Assembly (NCBI GenBank): GCA_031258965.1
Contig: JAIRMC010000062.1
Location: 1-52,374, forward strand
Source: Azoarcus sp.
GTDB taxonomy: Bacteria > Pseudomonadota > Gammaproteobacteria > Burkholderiales > Rhodocyclaceae
DNA length: 52,374 nucleotides
Direction: 5' to 3'
Within the stretch, counting starts at the first letter, position 1. The number at the start of each line of letters is the position of its first letter. Of the stretch, positions 16,329-25,211 are shown piece after piece. Made by a program: the position numbers and the translations under genes. Below the pieces are notes generated by a model. The model did no database searches. It was given only the letters and a program-made list of their open reading frames with translations, and was not told the DNA's origin.

Positions 16329-16966
16329 GCGCATCCATCAAGACACTCGTCAAAGATGGCGTCTGGGATAACAACGTCGTCTTTACGCAAATGATCGGAC
16401 TTTGTCCTGCGGCGGCCGTCACGACCAGCGGCACGAACGGACTGGGCATGGGGTTGGCCACCACGGCGGTGCTGGTCATCGCAAACGTTCTCGTCGCGCT
16501 GGTTCGCAACATCATCAGCCCGCAGGTGCGGATACCCGTTTTTGTCGTCCTGATCGCCAGTCTCGTCACCGTGGTGGACATGCTGCTCAACGCCTGGCTG
16601 CACGAACTCTACAAAGTGTTGGGCCTGTTCATCGCCTTGATCGTGGTCAACTGCGCGATTCTCGGACGGGTAGAAGCCTTCGCCTCGAAAAACGGCGTCT
16701 GGCCCGCGTTCGTGGACGGCCTGGCGATGGGTTTCGGGTTTACCGTCGCCCTGACCCTGATCGGACTGATCCGGGAATTTCTCGGCAGTGGCACCCTCTT
16801 TGCGCAAGCCTCGCAGCTTCTGGGCGCGAGCTTCGCCTTTCTGGAAATCCGTGCGCACGAAAACGGCGGGGCGCTCCTCATGATCCTGCCCCCCGGCGCG
16901 TTTGCCGTGCTCGGGTTTCTGCTGGCGGGCAAACGTCTGCTGGATACACGGAAAAACGCCGCCTGA
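16325..16966 (+). CDS. rnfE: Rnf electron transport complex subunit RnfE
   Basis: A 213-residue six-helix membrane subunit, paralogue of RnfA. It has DNNVVFTQMIGLCPAAAVT and LIVVNCAILGR, whose cysteines match those of RnfA across the pseudo-twofold axis. The start overlaps the rnfG stop by four bases. The last helix ends in a basic tail facing the cytoplasm. Confidence 0.95.
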   Translation: MSASIKTLVKDGVWDNNVVFTQMIGLCPAAAVTTSGTNGLGMGLATTAVLVIANVLVALVRNIISPQVRIPVFVVLIASLVTVVDMLLNAWLHELYKVLGLFIALIVVNCAILGRVEAFASKNGVWPAFVDGLAMGFGFTVALTLIGLIREFLGSGTLFAQASQLLGASFAFLEIRAHENGGALLMILPPGAFAVLGFLLAGKRLLDTRKNAA

Positions 16967-16984
16967 ACCCGTCAGGGGAAAACC

Positions 16985-17266
16985 ATGCAGATCGCCCTTG
17001 CTTATTCTGAACCCGGCCAGCAAATCTGGATGAACCTCGACGTGCCAGAGTCCGCCACCTTGCGGGAAGCCATCGAACGCTCCGGCATCCTGCGGCAGTT
17101 TCCCCATATTGACCTGGAAAGTCAGAAAACCGGCATTTTCGGCAAACTCGCCAAACTTGATACCATCCTCAAGCCGGGCGACCGGGTGGAAATCTACCGC
17201 CCCATCATCGCCGACCCGGAAACCGTCCCGCGTAGGGACAGAGGGGAGGACGAAAAATCTCCTTGA
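16985..17266 (+). CDS. rnfH: RnfH/RatB-like ubiquitin-fold protein
   Basis: A 93-residue beta-grasp protein. The core VEIYRPIIADPE and the alternation of hydrophobic strands match RnfH, found at the end of nif-linked rnf operons and elsewhere next to ratA. Its role is unsettled. Its place 18 bases after rnfE, at the end of a NifA-controlled operon, argues that it works with the Rnf complex here. The C-terminal tail is charged and lacks a diglycine. Confidence 0.9.
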   Translation: MQIALAYSEPGQQIWMNLDVPESATLREAIERSGILRQFPHIDLESQKTGIFGKLAKLDTILKPGDRVEIYRPIIADPETVPRRDRGEDEKSP

Positions 17267-17395
17267 TTATATCCGCCGCCCGCGAGCGCTCCTTTTTGTC
17301 ATTGTGAACACCGCATTGCCGCGTAAAACTATGTTCCATAGGGCATCCTTCCATCCAGTCAGCGGGCGGGATTGTGCCTAGATTAAACATCTATA

Positions 17396-17426
17396 CGATA
17401 AGAGCGGCATCAAGCCGCCCTTATCG
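17396..17426. terminator. hairpin between convergent rnfH and cytochrome c genes
   Basis: CGATAAG-A-GCGGC pairs with GCCGC-C-CTTATCG around an ATCAA loop, with one A/C mismatch. There is no strong T run on either side, so it is probably a bidirectional or Rho-assisted terminator. Confidence 0.6.
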
Positions 17427-17451
17427 TCGCGCTATTCTTCCCCGCCCTTGG

Positions 17452-17757
17452 TCATTTCAGCGAGAGCACCCACTTCACCAGTGTTTTCGCTTCATCAGGC
17501 GTTACTTTGTTGGGCGTCATCGGAACCGGCCCCCATACACCTGAACCGCCGTTGATGACCTTACCCGCGAGTTTGTCGACCGCGTCGGCCTGACCGGCAT
17601 ACTTGGCGGCGACTTCTTTATAGGCGGGGCCGATCAGTTTGGCGTCGACCTTGTGGCAGGCCGTACAGCCCTTGGCCTTGGCAAGATCTTCGGAGGCCAG
17701 GGCGGGCATGGACAGGAACCCGGCGGCAATCGTGACGGCAACAAACATTTTTTTCAT
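17452..17757 (-). CDS. periplasmic class I cytochrome c (c-551/c8 type)
   Basis: A 101-residue precursor with a signal peptide (about 1-21, cleaved after PALA). The haem motif CTACH is at 31-35 and the axial methionine is Met80 in GPVPM. Size and the [10 protein letters not shown] segment match the small c-551 family that feeds cbb3 oxidase or denitrification enzymes. GAGGA lies upstream of the ATG. It faces the rnf operon and is a plausible donor to the cbb3 oxidase further right. Confidence 0.93.
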   Translation of the reverse strand: MKKMFVAVTIAAGFLSMPALASEDLAKAKGCTACHKVDAKLIGPAYKEVAAKYAGQADAVDKLAGKVINGGSGVWGPVPMTPNKVTPDEAKTLVKWVLSLK

Positions 17758-17885
17758 TGGAGATTCCTCATGATGATGGTGTTGTAGAAGGTGCTCGGAG
17801 GATATTACGCCAAGAACCGCCGCTTGCCTACCTCTCGATAACCCATATTGAAAAAATTTGCCGCCACGGCAGGAAAGGCGGGTTT

Positions 17886-18656
17886 TTATTGTTGCCCGGA
17901 TGCCTCGCCTCCGGGGTTCGTGAGCCCTGGAATCCGCTCGACGAACCGCCTCAGCATTGCGAGGGCGTGGGGCGCATCCGCCGCCTCGGCGTGTCGTGCC
18001 GCCGGATTGCCCAAGGCTCTTTCTTTCTCCAAGAGGGCCGCCATGATTTCACCGTCGAATTCAGGATGGAACTGCGTGCTCCACACCATTGGCGCGTAGC
18101 GCAGGATTTGATGGGGGTCGTGCGCCGATCCCGCCAGCGCTTCCGCGCCTTTCGGCAGACTTGCCACGGTCTGCGCGTGGAACAGATTTACTGCGTAACG
18201 CCGGGGCATGCCGTCTAGCAGTGGTTCCTGTCCGGCGCGTGGATACAGCGAGATTTCCCGCGTCCCCAGTTCCAACCCCGCCGGATGATCCTCGACCACG
18301 CCGCCTAGTGCGTGCGCGAGGAGCTGATGGCCGTAACACACCCCGAGGACCGGTAAACCCGCATCCAGCGCGTCGCACAACCACCCGGCTGCCGCCTCGC
18401 TCCATGGCAGGCGGTCTGTCACCATTGCATCCGATCCCGTCACCAGCGCCCCGGCGTAAACATGGGGCCTTTCGGGGCGCTCGCCCCGCTCCGCGTGCAC
18501 ACGCCGCACCAGATGCCGCGCGTCCAGTTTTTCCAGCCCGCCCGCGCGGACGAACATACGGTCGTAGTCGCCGTACCGGCGCTGTATCGCGCGGGAGGCG
18601 CTGCCTGTCTGTAAAATCAGGATCGGCTTTTCGACCACTGTTTCCCAAGTGTTCAT
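17886..18656 (-). CDS. class I glutamine amidotransferase (GuaA-like domain)
   Basis: A 256-residue stand-alone class I amidotransferase. The nucleophile elbow reads GVCYGHQ (C107) and the rest of the triad is H197 and E199 in FHPEF. Proteins of this type hydrolyse glutamine, or in related cases gamma-glutamyl compounds, but no partner synthase is next to it. The N-terminal segment [10 protein letters not shown] and the [10 protein letters not shown] segment match uncharacterised GMP-synthase-like amidotransferases. Substrate unknown. Confidence 0.88.
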   Translation of the reverse strand: MNTWETVVEKPILILQTGSASRAIQRRYGDYDRMFVRAGGLEKLDARHLVRRVHAERGERPERPHVYAGALVTGSDAMVTDRLPWSEAAAGWLCDALDAGLPVLGVCYGHQLLAHALGGVVEDHPAGLELGTREISLYPRAGQEPLLDGMPRRYAVNLFHAQTVASLPKGAEALAGSAHDPHQILRYAPMVWSTQFHPEFDGEIMAALLEKERALGNPAARHAEAADAPHALAMLRRFVERIPGLTNPGGEASGQQ

Positions 18657-19261
18657 GAACGTTTCCAGTGGAGATGTTGGCGGCGCTTTTGGAGATTGCC
18701 ATCATACGTTCCCGAAGGACACTCCGGGTGAATCAATCGTCATCGCAAGCGTCCAGATTGCCTTGGTTTCGGTAGCCTCGCCGGTTCGCGCAAATGCAAA
18801 AATCGCTTGGTCGCCAGCCTCGGGGCAGCCATTTGCACGGATTGCGCCGGGGGGAAAGGAAGCGGCGGCATAAGGTATAAATACCGTTGACGCGAACCTG
18901 GATGGAAAGCTTTCCACGCCATCCGGCGGATGCGCCGACACGTTGGCAGCCGCTGTGTGGCGCGCAAGGGTTATTTAAATATAAACAATATCTTATAAAA
19001 TATATATGTATTTTTTTTAATAGTGTACTCCTGTTGAAATCGTGCTATATTTACGCAGTCGGCCAACGTGTCGACAGAAAATGCGAGCGAAAAAATAATA
19101 GTTGTTGAATTGAAAACCCGACGCAGGGTAGATATAATTTCTAGCATATTTTTATGATTTGGTTGTGCATCCGGATGCGATTCATCTATGTGGGTTCCGC
19201 CGAATGTTGTGCGCATCAATAATAATTTCGGGAATTGCCTTGTTTTCCAGGGGGTAGCATT
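18657..19261. other. long intergenic region with an AT-rich block
   Basis: 605 bases without a convincing gene. The left half is GC-rich and holds only weak frames. From about 18970 to 19260 it becomes strikingly AT-rich (a run TATATATGTATTTTTTTTAA and neighbours), unlike anything else in the window. A consensus-like sigma-70 promoter for the response regulator lies at its right side. Confidence 0.6.
19110..19138 (+). promoter_or_regulatory. sigma-70 promoter of the response-regulator gene
   Basis: TTGAAA, 17 bases, TATAAT: near-ideal -35 and -10 elements. A start near 19145 would give a leader of about 117 bases with the palindrome GCATCCGGATGC in it. Confidence 0.7.
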
Positions 19262-20305
19262 GTGAGCTTCTTTGGTCAGATTTTTTCCTTCTTCCGCAGG
19301 AAATCCCAGCCCTCGGTAATCGAGGAAGAACTGGAAGATCGCCGCTTGCGCCCGCGCGTTAACCCTAGAGAGGAGACGCGGGTTCTCGTGATCGACGATT
19401 CCCCGACAATCCTCACGGCGATGAAGCGGTTCCTTGAATCGGCACACTGTGTGTTCTTGGGTGCGCTCGACGCGAAAATGGGCATGGAAGTCGCCCTCAC
19501 CCAGAAGCCGGACATGATTTTCCTCGATATCGTCATGCCCGGTATCAATGGTTTCGCGGCCCTGCGCGCCTTGCGCAAGAATGCCCGCACGCGGGACATT
19601 CCCATTGTCATGATGAGCGGCAACGAACAGGCCAAGGCGCAGTTCTTTGGCGCGCACATCGGCGCCGACGATTTCATGAAGAAGCCGTTTACCCGCTTCG
19701 AGGTATTCGCCCACATTGCCCGTTTGCTTGACGAAGATTGTGTTCCGCGGCGTCCGCCGCTGGATCTGCCCGATAACGCCCAGGCGGCAGAGCCGGAAAT
19801 CACGCCAGTGGCGCCGCTGCACGAAAGCGCCCGCGTCCGGGGAGGGGACGACGATGGCGCGCCCAAGGCCGCTCCCCGAAAAGCAGCCGAAGCCCATGCG
19901 GCGCAACCCGCAGCCGTCAAGCCCAAACCCAGACCCCCTGCCGAGGCGGTCGCCGGGTTGGCCGAACAGCCCGTCGCAGCGTCTGCCCGTCCGGCAGGTC
20001 ACGCGGCTGTGCCCCACCCCGTGCCAGCTACCGTGGCACGGGCGGAACCCGCTCCGGAGGCACAGCCTTCCGCCCAGGTAGTTTCCATCGCGCCGCCTCC
20101 CACGCCTTCGCTCTCGGTTCCGGTCATCTCTTCGGAATTGCTGAACCGGATCGCGCGTCTGGCGCAACTTGCCCAGTCCGATCCCGAAGCACTGAAGGCG
20201 CTGGTCGTTCTCTCGTCGCAGTTGTGCGCTCAATTCATTGAGGCAAACGGGAAAGCGCCCATGGAGCCAACGACCCGTGCGCGGGCAACCGCCACGGCCA
20301 CTTGA
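19262..20305 (+). CDS. receiver-domain response regulator with Pro/Ala linker
   Basis: A 347-residue protein. The receiver domain (about 39-155) has the acidic pair D45/D46, phospho-acceptor D89, S119 and K141. After it comes a long Pro/Ala/Glu-rich disordered region (about 160-290) and a short helical end (about 295-325, ELLNRIARLAQLAQ) with no DNA-binding or enzyme domain. The GTG at 19262 has AGGGGG upstream and gives a start MSFFGQIF; the frame extends nine codons further but without a better site. The N-terminal hydrophobic, basic helix could touch the membrane. The receiver resembles PilG/CheY types. No kinase gene is adjacent. Confidence 0.85.
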   Translation: MSFFGQIFSFFRRKSQPSVIEEELEDRRLRPRVNPREETRVLVIDDSPTILTAMKRFLESAHCVFLGALDAKMGMEVALTQKPDMIFLDIVMPGINGFAALRALRKNARTRDIPIVMMSGNEQAKAQFFGAHIGADDFMKKPFTRFEVFAHIARLLDEDCVPRRPPLDLPDNAQAAEPEITPVAPLHESARVRGGDDDGAPKAAPRKAAEAHAAQPAAVKPKPRPPAEAVAGLAEQPVAASARPAGHAAVPHPVPATVARAEPAPEAQPSAQVVSIAPPPTPSLSVPVISSELLNRIARLAQLAQSDPEALKALVVLSSQLCAQFIEANGKAPMEPTTRARATATAT

Positions 20306-20477
20306 GGGGGGCGGAAAGCGTTTTCCTCTTTCGAACCGTTTCAGCAGCGGTTTCGCCAGAGGTGAAGCTTGTTGCACATCCAGCCACTGGCGGGCACAAT
20401 AAAATGCCATCTTGCCTCACGATTCCGCCACTCGTGGTGGAATCGTGGCATTCAGGGCCGTGAAATGGAGAACCTGC

Positions 20478-21104
20478 ATGAAACTCACCAGCAACAGTTT
20501 CGCCGAGGGACAAAAAATCCCAGGCGAATTCGCCTTCGGCATCCATGATGCCGTCCACCACGTTAGCCTGGGCAATAATCGTAATCCCCACCTTGCCTGG
20601 AGCGAGGTTCCCGAAGGCGTGAAAAGCTTTGTCGTGATCTGTCACGATCCGGACGCGCCAAGCAAGGACGACGACGTCAATCAAGAGGGACGTAGCGTGC
20701 CCGCCAGTCTGGAACGGGCCGTTTTTTTCCATTGGGCGCTGGTGGACTTACCTGCCGATTTACGGGAAATCGCCGCTGGCGAGTTTTCGCGCGAAGTCAC
20801 GCCGCGCGGCAAATCCGGCCCCTCTGCGCCGCGCGGCGCGCGGCGCGGCATCAACGATTACACCAACTGGTTCGCCAACGACTATGACATGCGCGGCGAT
20901 TACTACGGTTACGACGGGCCTTGCCCGCCGTGGAACGACGAAATTCCCCATCGCTACGTATTTACGCTTTATGCGGTTGACGTGGAGCGCCTGCCGGTCA
21001 AGGGGCGCTTCAGCGGCGCGGACGTCCGCGCCGCCTTGCAGGGGCACATCCTGGCCGAAGCCAGCCTTACCGGCATTTACAGCCTGAATCCGGCTGTGTC
21101 CTGA
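20478..21104 (+). CDS. YbhB/YbcL family (PEBP-like) protein
   Basis: A 208-residue protein of the phosphatidylethanolamine-binding/Raf-kinase-inhibitor-like family. It has the conserved CHDPDAPS motif (55-62), HWALVDLP and a GYDGPCPPWND segment forming the anion-binding pocket. Bacterial members have no settled function. GGAG precedes the ATG at 20478. Its stop lies in a palindrome shared with the convergent lnt gene. Confidence 0.93.
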   Translation: MKLTSNSFAEGQKIPGEFAFGIHDAVHHVSLGNNRNPHLAWSEVPEGVKSFVVICHDPDAPSKDDDVNQEGRSVPASLERAVFFHWALVDLPADLREIAAGEFSREVTPRGKSGPSAPRGARRGINDYTNWFANDYDMRGDYYGYDGPCPPWNDEIPHRYVFTLYAVDVERLPVKGRFSGADVRAALQGHILAEASLTGIYSLNPAVS

Positions 21105-21118
21105 AACGTTTCAGGACA
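21097..21118. terminator. 22-bp perfect palindrome spanning both convergent stop codons
   Basis: TGTCCTGAAACGTTTCAGG followed by ACA is its own reverse complement. The ybhB-like stop (21102-21104) and the lnt stop (21113-21111) are mirror images inside it, both written TCC TGA. It is probably the transcription end for both genes. Confidence 0.6.
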
Positions 21119-22592
21119 AGCCGGGAGTGAGACGGCGTCCGCGCATCAGGATGAGAACGGTCAGGATAATCAAAGCGCCCGCGAGCGCGGGCGCATCCCC
21201 CCGGCGTGCGTAAGGTGTGCTGCCTCGGTAAGCGGTAACACGCGTCTCCAGCACACCGCGCGTGAAAGCAGGTAGCACTGTAGGCACGGAGCCGTCGGGC
21301 AGCGCCAGGGCGGTCATGCCGGTGTTGGTGGCGCGCAGCATGGGGCGACCGTTTTCCATCGCGCGAACTCTGGCGATTTGCAGGTGCTGCGGCTGTGCGT
21401 GGGAGTCGCCGTACCAGGCCAGGTTCGAGAGATTGAGCATGAGTCCGGCTTGCGGCAGGCTGGAGATCAGCTCGGAACCGAAAATATCCTCGTAACATAT
21501 GTTGACGGCGATATGCCGTCCATGAAGCGTGAAGGGTGACTGCGCCCATTCGCCCGGAAGTTGCTGTGACATCGGAATGTTCGCCAGGCCGTAGAACCAT
21601 CCGAAAAGCGGTGGCGAATATTCGCCGAAAGGGACGAGATGGCGTTTTGTGTAGCGTTGTCCGCCGCCCGCGCCCAGGGTGATCGCGCTGTTGCGGTATT
21701 GTCCGGCTTCCTGGACGAACGCGCCGGTCAGCAGGGTTGCGCCGCGCTGGACGAGGGTAGCGGTCAGCGCGTCGAGATAGCCCTTGGGCAGCCAATCCAG
21801 CGTGGGCAGCGCGGTTTCTGGCAGGACGATGACCTCGCCGCGCGCCACGTTTACGAGATCGGCGTTGACGCGCAGGACTTCGGCGAAGCTCGCCGGATCC
21901 CATTTGAGCGATTGCTCGATGTTGGGCTGTACCAGCGAAACCGCCAGCGGCTCGCCTTCGGGCGCGACCCAGGCATGCCGCGACAGCCCCCATCCCGTCA
22001 TGAAAATGAGCGCGACCGGCGCGGCGAAAAGCTGGGCCGCCTTTTTGCGTGCGCTGGCGGGTACCGCCGCGCAGAATGCCGCGAGGGCGGCGGCAAAGGC
22101 CGTCAAGCCGCCGACGCCGTATACGCCGAGCACAGCGAAATACCCCGCCAGCGGACTGGGCGGTGTCTGGGTATAGCCGATGGAGAGCCACGGAAACCCG
22201 GTGAAAAGTGTGCCGCGCAGCCATTCGGCCAGAAGCCATGCGGCGGCGAACAACAGCGCCCGCCGCGCCGCGCCGCCAGCGCGCCAGCGCGCGTAAATCG
22301 CTCCCGCGATGGCCGGGTAGAGCGCAAGGTAGGTGCAGAAAAGGAAGATGGCGAAAGCCGCCAGCAGTGGATTCATGCCGCCATAGCGTTCGAGCGCGAT
22401 GTAGAGCCACGATACCCCGGCGCCGAACGCCCCGAGTCCCCAGGCGAAGCCAAGTCCGAAGCCTGCTCGCGCCGATGAGGCCTGCTCCAGCAGTGCCGCC
22501 AGTATGGCAAGGCTGACAAACGCGAGGGGAAACCAAGCCAGGGGTGCGAAAGCCGCTACCGAAAGCGCACCGGCAAGGACAGCAAATATCAT
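21111..22592 (-). CDS. lnt: apolipoprotein N-acyltransferase Lnt
   Basis: A 493-residue inner-membrane enzyme that adds the third acyl chain to lipoproteins. Seven to eight helices precede and follow a nitrilase-type periplasmic domain (about 215-455) with the catalytic triad E259 (LPETALP), K316 (YTKRHLVPFGEY) and C366 (NICYEDIFG). The frame runs further upstream, but the ATG at 22592 overlaps the corC stop as ATGA and begins a membrane helix at once, so it is the natural start. The corC-lnt pairing is standard in proteobacteria. Confidence 0.95.
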   Translation of the reverse strand: MIFAVLAGALSVAAFAPLAWFPLAFVSLAILAALLEQASSARAGFGLGFAWGLGAFGAGVSWLYIALERYGGMNPLLAAFAIFLFCTYLALYPAIAGAIYARWRAGGAARRALLFAAAWLLAEWLRGTLFTGFPWLSIGYTQTPPSPLAGYFAVLGVYGVGGLTAFAAALAAFCAAVPASARKKAAQLFAAPVALIFMTGWGLSRHAWVAPEGEPLAVSLVQPNIEQSLKWDPASFAEVLRVNADLVNVARGEVIVLPETALPTLDWLPKGYLDALTATLVQRGATLLTGAFVQEAGQYRNSAITLGAGGGQRYTKRHLVPFGEYSPPLFGWFYGLANIPMSQQLPGEWAQSPFTLHGRHIAVNICYEDIFGSELISSLPQAGLMLNLSNLAWYGDSHAQPQHLQIARVRAMENGRPMLRATNTGMTALALPDGSVPTVLPAFTRGVLETRVTAYRGSTPYARRGDAPALAGALIILTVLILMRGRRLTPGLS

Positions 22593-23452
22593 GCGGAAGC
22601 CGCCTCGGCTTCCGCCTCCGGTGATGCGGGGCCGTGGTCGACGAGCAGCGTATAGATGCGCCGTCCGTCGGCGCGCAGCACGCGAAAGCACAGGCCGTCA
22701 ATGGTAATCGCCTCATCGCGGCGCGGCAGCCGTCCGAGATGGCGGATCAGGAAGCCGCCGATGGTATCCACGCCTTCATCGTTGAACGCGGTGGCGAATG
22801 CATCATTGAAGTCGCCTATTGTGGTCGTCGCTTTTACCCGGCAGCGTCCAGTCTGATCGGGCAGGATGTCGTCATCGTCATCGTAGTCGTATTCGTCTTC
22901 GATTTCGCCGACGATCTGTTCAAGTACGTCTTCGATGGTCACGAGTCCGGCGACGCCGCCGTATTCATCGACCACGATTGCCATGTGATTACGGCTCAGG
23001 CGAAACTCGCGCAACAGCACGTCAAGTGGTTTGGATTCCGGGATGAATACCGCCGGGCGCAGTGTTTCGCGCAGTTTGAATTCCCGCCCAGCAAAGTATC
23101 GCAGCAGATCCTTGGCGAGCATAATGCCAACAACATTATCCTTGCCGTCGCAGACGACCGGAAAGCGCGAATGCGCGGTCTTTACGGCAAAAGCGGCGAT
23201 GGTCTCCATGGAATCGTCGATTTGGAGCACGTCCATTTGCGAACGCGGCACCATGATGTCGCGCACCCGCATGTCGGAGATTTGCAGCGCGCCTTCGATG
23301 ATCGCCAGAATATCGGCATCCAGCAATTCACGTCCATGGGCGGCGCGCAGGAGAGCGACGAGTTCAGCGCGATCTTCCGGCTCCGGGGCGAGTAGCGCCG
23401 ACAGGCGTTCCAGCAGGGAGGGCTTGTCGGCGGCAAAACCGGAATCGTTCAT
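22589..23452 (-). CDS. corC: CorC/HlyC-family CBS-domain protein
   Basis: A 287-residue cytosolic protein with two CBS domains (about 65-185) opening at the MVPRSQMDVL segment, and a C-terminal CorC/HlyC domain (about 200-280, including GGFLIRHLGRLP). E. coli CorC is tied to magnesium/cobalt efflux. An acidic, aspartate-rich stretch (about 187-197) sits between the domains. It lies between ybeY and lnt as in many relatives. Confidence 0.93.
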   Translation of the reverse strand: MNDSGFAADKPSLLERLSALLAPEPEDRAELVALLRAAHGRELLDADILAIIEGALQISDMRVRDIMVPRSQMDVLQIDDSMETIAAFAVKTAHSRFPVVCDGKDNVVGIMLAKDLLRYFAGREFKLRETLRPAVFIPESKPLDVLLREFRLSRNHMAIVVDEYGGVAGLVTIEDVLEQIVGEIEDEYDYDDDDDILPDQTGRCRVKATTTIGDFNDAFATAFNDEGVDTIGGFLIRHLGRLPRRDEAITIDGLCFRVLRADGRRIYTLLVDHGPASPEAEAEAASA

Positions 23453-23479
23453 GGCATCATTGTACGAACGCCGCGCCGC

Positions 23480-24223
23480 TCAGGCGTAAGGATCGGCATA
23501 ACCGAGCGAACGCAGGATGTCCCGCTCGCGCGCCTCCATGTTCTCGGCATCGTCCTTCTCCTTGTGGTCGAACCCTTGCAGGTGCAGCATGCCATGTACG
23601 ACGAGGTGGGCGAAGTGGGCATCGAGCGGCTTGCCCTGCGTACTGGCTTCGCGCGTCACCACCGGCACGCAGAGTACGAGATCGCCGTGTATTGTCGCAT
23701 CGTCGCCCGTCTCGCTGTCATAGAAGAATGTCAATACATTGGTGGCGTAGTCCTGGCCGCGATAATTCTTGTTCAGTTCGCGCCCCTCCGTCTCGCCGAC
23801 CAGCCGCACGCTGGCTTCCACATCGCGCAACAGCGCCGCCTGCGCCCATCGCCGGATCTGATGCTTCTTGGGCGCGTTGAGGCGATCTTCGCCATCAAGC
23901 GCCTTTTGCACGGCAAGGTTCAGCATCGGCGGCGTTCCCGGCAAATCGGCGGTTTCGACGGGAAGCAGGTCGTGATGCACATCAACCCGCAGGCTGATGA
24001 CATTGCAGGCGCCTGGCTGCACGTTGATGATCGGCACCGCCGCTTCGTCGCCGGACACATCGGCCTCTATTTCGAGATCGCTCCAGCCATTTTCCGGGAA
24101 CGACAACACTAAACGGCGTCCGCCTCCGAGGTCGATTTCGAGCCGCTCGGCGCGTACCCGGCTGCCTTTGCCATCGCTGCCCATCGCGGTTATCCTGGGT
24201 TTATTCGTCAGCTTCGTCGTCAT
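23480..24223 (-). CDS. ybeY: endoribonuclease YbeY with an extra N-terminal domain
   Basis: A 247-residue protein whose C-terminal part (about 100-247) is a normal YbeY, the zinc-dependent RNase for 16S rRNA maturation and ribosome quality control, with metal ligands in HGMLHLQGFDH (H210, H214, H220). The first 95 residues are unusual: a beta-rich segment with DLGGGRRLVLSFPENG and NVQPGACNVISLRV that I do not recognise as part of YbeY. YbeY normally starts near M100 (23926), which gives a normal length. The frame is open, GC-biased and overlaps phoH by 23 bases, so the extension is probably translated. Either a fusion with a small conserved protein or a mis-chosen start would explain it. Confidence 0.88.
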   Translation of the reverse strand: MTTKLTNKPRITAMGSDGKGSRVRAERLEIDLGGGRRLVLSFPENGWSDLEIEADVSGDEAAVPIINVQPGACNVISLRVDVHHDLLPVETADLPGTPPMLNLAVQKALDGEDRLNAPKKHQIRRWAQAALLRDVEASVRLVGETEGRELNKNYRGQDYATNVLTFFYDSETGDDATIHGDLVLCVPVVTREASTQGKPLDAHFAHLVVHGMLHLQGFDHKEKDDAENMEARERDILRSLGYADPYA

Positions 24224-25193
24224 GGCCTTTGTCTTCCTCCTCGTCTTTATGAGCCGCCGCTTCCGGCGCGTCGCGTTTTCTGGCGTAAGCCTCGACGATG
24301 TGCGCCACCAATGGATGTCGCACCACGTCTTCCTTGCCGAATTCGGTAAATGCCAGCCCCCGCACCCGCCCGAGCAGGGCGCGCGCTTCCGCCAGCCCGC
24401 TGCGGTTGCCGCGCGGCAGATCGACCTGGGTCAGATCGCCCGTGACCACCACCTTCGCGCCGAAGCCGATGCGGGTCAGGAACATCTTCATCTGCTCGGG
24501 CGTGGTGTTCTGGGCTTCGTCGAGAATGATGAAGGCATTGTTGAGCGTGCGCCCGCGCATGAAGGCGAGCGGCGCGACCTCGATGGCGCCGCGTTCGAAA
24601 AGCTTGCCGACACGGTCGAAGCCCATCAGATCATAGAGCGCATCGTAGAGTGGCCGCAAATAAGGATCGACTTTCTGTGCCAGATCGCCGGGCAGGAAGC
24701 CCAGACGTTCACCCGCCTCCACCGCCGGGCGGGTAAGGATGATGCGTTCCACCAGGTCGCGCTCGAAAGCATCGACGGCGCTCGCCACCGCGAGATAAGT
24801 CTTGCCCGTACCCGCCGGGCCGATGCCGAAAGTGATGTCGTGCTCCTGGATATTCTTCAGATAGTCGATCTGATGTTGCGTGCGCCCGTGTAGTTCGCTG
24901 CGCCGCGTAACCAGCACCGGCGCGTCGGCGGGCGCTTCGTCCCGGTTGGCGACTTCCACCAGTCCGAGCTGGATATCCTCGCGCGGCAGATCTCGGTCGG
25001 CCCTGGCGTAAAAATGGCGCAATGCCATCTCGCCCCGCCGCGCGTTGCGGCCTCGCAGGGTGAAATGCGCGCCCCGGCGGACAATGGCGATGTCGAAAGC
25101 GTTTTCGATCTGGCGCAGGTTTTCGTCGAAAGCCCCACACAAACGGACCAGCCGCGCGTTGTCCGCCGGTTCAAACGACAGTTCCAGAGACAT
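24201..25193 (-). CDS. PhoH-like ATPase (PhoL)
   Basis: A 330-residue PhoH-family NTPase, usually next to ybeY and linked to RNA metabolism. An N-terminal KH-like segment precedes Walker A GPAGTGKT (125-132) and Walker B DEAQN (225-229). The C-terminal 25 residues are very rich in Glu, Asp and Lys. The frame allows a TTG three codons earlier; the ATG at 25193 is preferred. The miaB-phoH-ybeY-corC-lnt order is the conserved proteobacterial block. Confidence 0.93.
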   Translation of the reverse strand: MSLELSFEPADNARLVRLCGAFDENLRQIENAFDIAIVRRGAHFTLRGRNARRGEMALRHFYARADRDLPREDIQLGLVEVANRDEAPADAPVLVTRRSELHGRTQHQIDYLKNIQEHDITFGIGPAGTGKTYLAVASAVDAFERDLVERIILTRPAVEAGERLGFLPGDLAQKVDPYLRPLYDALYDLMGFDRVGKLFERGAIEVAPLAFMRGRTLNNAFIILDEAQNTTPEQMKMFLTRIGFGAKVVVTGDLTQVDLPRGNRSGLAEARALLGRVRGLAFTEFGKEDVVRHPLVAHIVEAYARKRDAPEAAAHKDEEEDKGHDDEADE

Positions 25194-25211
25194 TGCCGTC
25201 AAGATTCTCCC

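Noticed and set aside
18702-18941. 79-codon minus-strand frame in the region left of the response regulator
   Set aside because: No recognisable motif, no good ribosome site and no operon context.
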